A DNA stretch of 6,814 nucleotides. Origin: Actinomycetota bacterium. GTDB taxonomy: Bacteria; Actinomycetota; Thermoleophilia; Miltoncostaeales; Miltoncostaeaceae. The translations under genes were made by a program, and so were the position numbers. The notes beneath the pieces were generated by a model. It was not told where the DNA came from. It was given only the letters and a program-made list of their open reading frames with translations, and made no database searches. This document shows positions 1 to 6,814 of this stretch, piece by piece. Position 1 is the first letter of the stretch, and the number at the start of each line of letters is the position of its first letter. Where the stretch lies: NCBI GenBank assembly GCA_947451735.1, contig CANGAY010000040.1, forward strand, positions 1-6,814, written 5' to 3'.

Positions 1-2563
<2,563 letters not shown>

Positions 2564-2564
<1 letters not shown>

Positions 2565-3037
2565 TAACTCGACCTCCTCGGGTCACGACTCTGCGGGGAC
2601 CTCGGCACCGGCCTGAGCCCCGCGGGAATAACTGGTTGCACGCGCACCGCCGGGAGGGCCCCGGTCCGGCGCACGTGGACGATCTCGTTCGACATGGCGC
2701 GCCTGGCGGCGTCGGCCGCCTGCGCTGCCTCCTGCATGCGGGCCTCGAGTTCGCGCTCGAGTTCGCGCACCCGGCGGGTGGTCCGCTCCAGGTCGCGCTC
2801 CAGGCCGAGCACCCGCTCGATGCCTGCCAGGTTGAGCCCGCTCTCCGACAGCGCCTGGATGCGACGCAGTCGCGCCAGGTCGGCCTGCGAGTAGAGGCGT
2901 GTCTTCCCCTTGCTGCGGCCGGGGGTCACAAGGCCCCGGCGTTCGTACATGCGAAGTGTCTGCGGGTGCATGCCCGCCATCTCGGCCGCGATGCCGATCA
3001 TGAACACCGGCCGCATGTCGTCACGCGACGGGCTCAT
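2564..3037 (-). CDS. hspR: HspR, MerR-family heat-shock repressor
   Basis: Predicted DNA-binding repressor of this operon, 157 aa. Residues 12-36 form the MerR-type helix-turn-helix ([20 protein letters not shown]), followed by a wing with GKTRLYS (44-50), the LARLRRIQ helix, and the [10 protein letters not shown] helix that leads into an Arg/Glu coiled coil (about 79-114) for dimerisation. HspR proteins of Streptomyces and Mycobacterium bind inverted repeats of the form CTTGAGT-N7-ACTCAAG, with DnaK as co-repressor. The start at ATG 3037 overlaps the dnaJ stop (ATGA) and has GAGG 8 nt upstream; Met8 has no comparable site. The end overlaps clpB (TAATG). The C-terminus is odd: the short ALVVW-type ending I recall for mycobacterial HspR is replaced from about residue 127 by a Pro/Arg-rich tail with atypical codons. 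Assignment rests on HTH similarity and gene context; other MerR regulators share the fold, but this position strongly favours HspR. Confidence 0.92.
2572..2579 (-). promoter_or_regulatory. clpB Shine-Dalgarno inside the hspR 3' end
   Basis: GAGGAGGT lies 7 nt before the clpB ATG, close to ideal pairing and spacing. The same bases encode the Arg-Arg-Ser near the HspR C-terminus. It fixes the clpB start and suggests clpB is translated strongly even though its ATG overlaps the hspR stop. Confidence 0.85.
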
Positions 3038-4146
3038 GAGAACAGCCTCGCGCGCGGATCGCTGGTGTCGAGCGCGGAGAACGCCTTCAGCGCCTCCTGC
3101 TGCTCATCGGTGAGCGACGACGGGATGGTGAGCCTGAGCTTGGCGAGCAGCGATCCGTTGCCCGATCCGTCGAGCTTCGGCGCGCCCTTGCCCGGCACCC
3201 TGAGCGTGCGGCCATCCTGGCTGCCCGCGGGCACGGTGATGGCCACCCGGCCATCGAGCGTGGGCACCTCCACCTTGGCCCCGAGCGCCGCCTCGGCGAA
3301 CGTGACGGGCACCTCGATGGTGAGGTCGTCGCCCTTGCGCTTGAACAGCGGGCTCGGCATCACACGGGTGATCACGTGCAGATCGCCGGCCGGGCCGCCA
3401 CGCATGCCGGCACCGCCCTTGCCCTTCAACTTGATGCGCGTGCCGTCCTTGGCCCCGGCGGGAATGCGCACACGGATGCGGCGCTCCACGGTGCGGGTAC
3501 CCCTGCCGAAGCAATCCGTGCACGGGTCCTCCACCACGGTGCCCTGGCCGGCGCACGACGGGCACTCCTCCGGGATGGAGAAGCCACCCACGTCGTGCGT
3601 GACCGACCCGCGGCCATCGCAGGTGGTGCACAGACGCGACGACGTGCCCGGCTTCGCGCCCGACCCCGAGCAGGTGCCACATGCCTCGTGGCGCTCGAGC
3701 GTGACGGGCACCTCGGCACCCGACATGGCCTGGTCGAAGGCCAGGGTGACCTCCACCTCGAGGTCCTGGCCACGGCGCGGCCCCGAGCGCGGCTGACCGC
3801 CGCGACGCCCACCGCCGCCCCCGCCGAACATCGAGAAGATGTCGCCGAAGTCGCCGAAGCCCTGGCCGCCACGCGCGCCACCGCCCGCGCCACCCGTTCC
3901 GGCGTAGCCGTAACCGCCACCCATGCGCAGCATCTGCTGCTCGGCGTCGTACTCCCGACGCTTCTCGGGGTCGGACAGCACGTCGTGGGCGTGCGAGATC
4001 TCCTTGAACCGCTCCTCGGCCTTGGGATCGTCGGGGTTGGCGTCGGGGTGGTGCTTGCGCGCCAGCTTCCGGTAGGCCTTCTTGATGGCCTCGTCGTCAG
4101 CGTTCTCGGCAACACCCAGGACGTCGTAGTGGGACTTCTCGCTCAG
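3034..4146 (-). CDS. dnaJ: DnaJ (Hsp40) co-chaperone, type A, probable CTG start
   Basis: Cytoplasmic Hsp40 that delivers substrates to DnaK and stimulates its ATPase. From CTG 4146 the product is 370 aa, normal for the family. Domains: J domain (2-70) beginning [11 protein letters not shown], with the essential HPD at 33-35; Gly/Phe linker (about 75-115, including [12 protein letters not shown]); four complete zinc-finger motifs starting at 156 (CGTCSGSG), 173 (CTTCDGRG), 195 (CPSCAGQG) and 209 (CTDCFGRG); then the substrate-binding and dimerisation domains. No ATG, GTG or TTG exists in frame between the upstream TGA and the conserved J-domain start. The first GTG (3981) would delete HPD, so it cannot be the start of a working DnaJ. 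CTG 4146 overlaps the grpE stop as CTGA and lies 6 nt after GGAGG. The 3' end overlaps hspR by ATGA. Identity is secure; the start codon is inferred. Confidence 0.95.
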   Translation of the reverse strand: MSEKSHYDVLGVAENADDEAIKKAYRKLARKHHPDANPDDPKAEERFKEISHAHDVLSDPEKRREYDAEQQMLRMGGGYGYAGTGGAGGGARGGQGFGDFGDIFSMFGGGGGGRRGGQPRSGPRRGQDLEVEVTLAFDQAMSGAEVPVTLERHEACGTCSGSGAKPGTSSRLCTTCDGRGSVTHDVGGFSIPEECPSCAGQGTVVEDPCTDCFGRGTRTVERRIRVRIPAGAKDGTRIKLKGKGGAGMRGGPAGDLHVITRVMPSPLFKRKGDDLTIEVPVTFAEAALGAKVEVPTLDGRVAITVPAGSQDGRTLRVPGKGAPKLDGSGNGSLLAKLRLTIPSSLTDEQQEALKAFSALDTSDPRARLFS

Positions 4147-4715
4147 CTCGCGCCTCCATCGCCGTCAGCCACCACCACGCGTGCGGGGCGGATGACGTTG
4201 TCGCTCATGCGGTAGCCACGCTGCACCACGGCCACGACCGTGCCGGCCGGCTGACCCGGCGCGGGCACGCTCTGCACCGCTTCGTGCACCTGCGGGTCGA
4301 ACGCCTCACCGTGCGCGGGGATCTCCTCCACCCCACGTCCGGCGATGAGCCCGCCCAGTTGCTGCCGCACCATCTCGACGCCGGCCACGATGCCCGACGC
4401 CCCTGCATCTCCTGCGGCCACGAGTGCCTCCAGCGCGCGCTCGAGGTTGTCGAGCACGGGCAGCAGTTCACCCACGACGTCACGGATCCCCGCCTCCTGC
4501 AGAAGCGGGCGCTCACGCTCAACGCGCTTGCGGTAGTTGTCGAAGTCGGCGCGCGTGCGCTGCAGCTGGTCGAGGTACTCGTCCCGCTCCGCGCTCACGC
4601 GGGCCATCTCATCGGGTGCCGCCTCAGCACCCTCGGGGCCCGGGGCCCCGGCCTGCTCGGCCGGGACCTCGGGCTCCTCGGGAGCCACGGGCGTGTCGGT
4701 GGTCTCGTCGGTCAC
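4143..4715 (-). CDS. grpE: GrpE, nucleotide exchange factor for DnaK
   Basis: Homodimeric cytoplasmic co-chaperone that releases ADP from DnaK. The product is 190 aa, typical length. Residues 1-35 are a Pro/Glu/Ala-rich disordered N-terminus. A long helix with [15 protein letters not shown] (55-69) forms the dimer stalk. [14 protein letters not shown] (84-97) is the usual helical-bundle segment. The C-terminal beta domain ends with the family signature [16 protein letters not shown] (168-183). The start is GTG 4715, 6 nt after the dnaK TAG, with AAGGA 10 nt upstream inside the last dnaK codons; the next in-frame ATG (Met37) has no better site. The stop codon TGA is shared with the presumed dnaJ start (CTGA). 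An alternative N-terminus would change only the disordered part. Confidence 0.96.
   Translation of the reverse strand: MTDETTDTPVAPEEPEVPAEQAGAPGPEGAEAAPDEMARVSAERDEYLDQLQRTRADFDNYRKRVERERPLLQEAGIRDVVGELLPVLDNLERALEALVAAGDAGASGIVAGVEMVRQQLGGLIAGRGVEEIPAHGEAFDPQVHEAVQSVPAPGQPAGTVVAVVQRGYRMSDNVIRPARVVVADGDGGAS
4144..4157 (-). promoter_or_regulatory. dnaJ ribosome binding site and CTG start codon
   Basis: GGAGG (4157-4153) is followed by 6 nt and then CTG (4146-4144). The Shine-Dalgarno sits in the last grpE codons and the CTG overlaps the grpE TGA, so ribosomes finishing grpE could reinitiate directly. This site decides the start because the frame offers no standard start codon before the J domain. 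Confidence 0.65.
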
Positions 4716-4721
4716 GTCGGG

Positions 4722-6620
<1,899 letters not shown>

Positions 6621-6672
6621 CTGAGTTCCTGCCTCCTGTGGCTGCTGTGCCTGAACTGGAATGAATACGAGT
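6621..6672 (-). other. dnaK mRNA 5' leader with a weak SD-enclosing inverted repeat
   Basis: This is the inferred untranslated leader. AGTTC (6657-6653) and GAACT (6628-6624) are perfect complements enclosing a 24-nt loop that contains AGGAGG, and a small GCC/GGC pairing sits inside it. The stem is only 5 bp, so a temperature-sensitive structure is speculative. Confidence 0.2.
6627..6637 (-). promoter_or_regulatory. dnaK Shine-Dalgarno region
   Basis: AGGAGG (6637-6632) lies 11 nt before the dnaK ATG and a second AGGA (6630-6627) lies 6 nt before it. Either could pair with 16S rRNA, the first being stronger and the second better spaced. Both favour ATG 6620 over the upstream ATG 6680. Confidence 0.7.
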
Positions 6673-6675
6673 GGC

Positions 6676-6704
6676 ATCATGAAACATGAGCCGCTTCATA
6701 TCAA
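6676..6704 (-). promoter_or_regulatory. Putative sigma70-type promoter of the dnaK operon
   Basis: The coding strand has TTGATA (6704-6699; 5 of 6 to TTGACA), a 17-nt spacer, and CATGAT (6681-6676; 4 of 6 to TATAAT). Transcription would start near 6668-6672, giving a leader of about 50 nt before the dnaK ATG. The overlap with the HAIR-like site fits a repressor-controlled vegetative promoter. Another -35-like TTGCCA lies further upstream but has no convincing -10 at proper spacing. Confidence 0.5.
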
Positions 6705-6705
6705 G
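6685..6705 (-). promoter_or_regulatory. HAIR-like HspR operator candidate
   Basis: On the coding strand the site reads CTTGATA-N7-GCTCATG. Against the HspR-associated inverted repeat CTTGAGT-N7-ACTCAAG it matches at 10 of 14 defined positions, with the exact 7-nt spacer. The left arm coincides with the putative -35 box, so binding would block RNA polymerase. The presence of hspR in the same operon supports autoregulation. The match is degenerate and was found by eye. Confidence 0.55.
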
Positions 6706-6814
6706 TCCCATGCGTTACGGAATGGCAAAGGAAAACGCTCCGTCGGCGCGCTGTGCAGGGCGACCGGGCGCGGTGTGGGGTGGCGGACAACTTGCGAAAC
6801 GTGATCGGCATTTG
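6706..6814. other. Upstream region with no assigned gene
   Basis: All three minus-strand frames run in from the edge without ATG-plus-SD support and end just upstream of the promoter. They show no recognisable protein. A plus-strand GTG at 6801 has no Shine-Dalgarno. No clear terminator, CIRCE element or second HAIR copy was found. It may be intergenic or the tail of a neighbouring gene. Confidence 0.4.

Noticed and set aside
3034..3981. 315-residue DnaJ starting at GTG 3981
   Set aside because: It would delete most of the J domain including HPD. The upstream frame encodes a perfect J domain back to CTG 4146.
6621..6814. CIRCE element (HrcA operator)
   Set aside because: No TTAGCACTC or GAGTGCTAA arms are present, and the operon encodes HspR rather than HrcA.
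6801..6814. GTG at 6801 as the start of a divergent plus-strand gene
   Set aside because: There is no Shine-Dalgarno before it and only 14 nt remain, so nothing can be supported.

Overview
The window is one uninterrupted minus-strand heat-shock chaperone operon from a high-GC bacterium. In transcription order (right to left) the genes are dnaK, grpE, dnaJ, hspR and clpB; clpB runs off the left edge with only its last few residues missing. No plus-strand gene is supported. The strong G/C bias at third codon positions, the MerR-type repressor HspR (rather than HrcA/CIRCE) and the dnaK-grpE-dnaJ-hspR order point to an actinobacterium. DnaK, however, carries an N-terminal-quadrant insert that mycobacterial and, as I recall, streptomycete DnaK lack. 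My best guess is therefore a deep-branching actinobacterial lineage such as Thermoleophilia; this is inference only.

Layout. From 6814 to 6621 is the upstream control region. It holds a sigma70-like promoter (-35 TTGATA at 6699-6704, -10 CATGAT at 6676-6681, 17-nt spacer) and a HAIR-like HspR operator (6685-6705) that covers the -35 box. dnaK occupies 6620-4722. After 6 nt, grpE (GTG start) occupies 4715-4143. dnaJ (4146-3034) overlaps grpE through CTGA and appears to start at a rare CTG codon. hspR (3037-2564) overlaps dnaJ through ATGA. clpB (2564 to beyond 1) overlaps hspR through TAATG, with its Shine-Dalgarno sequence inside the last codons of hspR. Every junction is tight enough for translational coupling.

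How the genes work together. DnaK, DnaJ and GrpE form the Hsp70 folding cycle. ClpB is the Hsp100 disaggregase that works with it. HspR is the expected autorepressor; in Streptomyces HspR uses DnaK as co-repressor, so free DnaK closes the feedback loop.

I see no new biological system here. The points worth a second look are the dnaJ CTG start, an unusual HspR C-terminal tail that looks like recruited spacer, the degenerate operator over the promoter, the DnaK insert, and clpB sitting in the dnaK operon.
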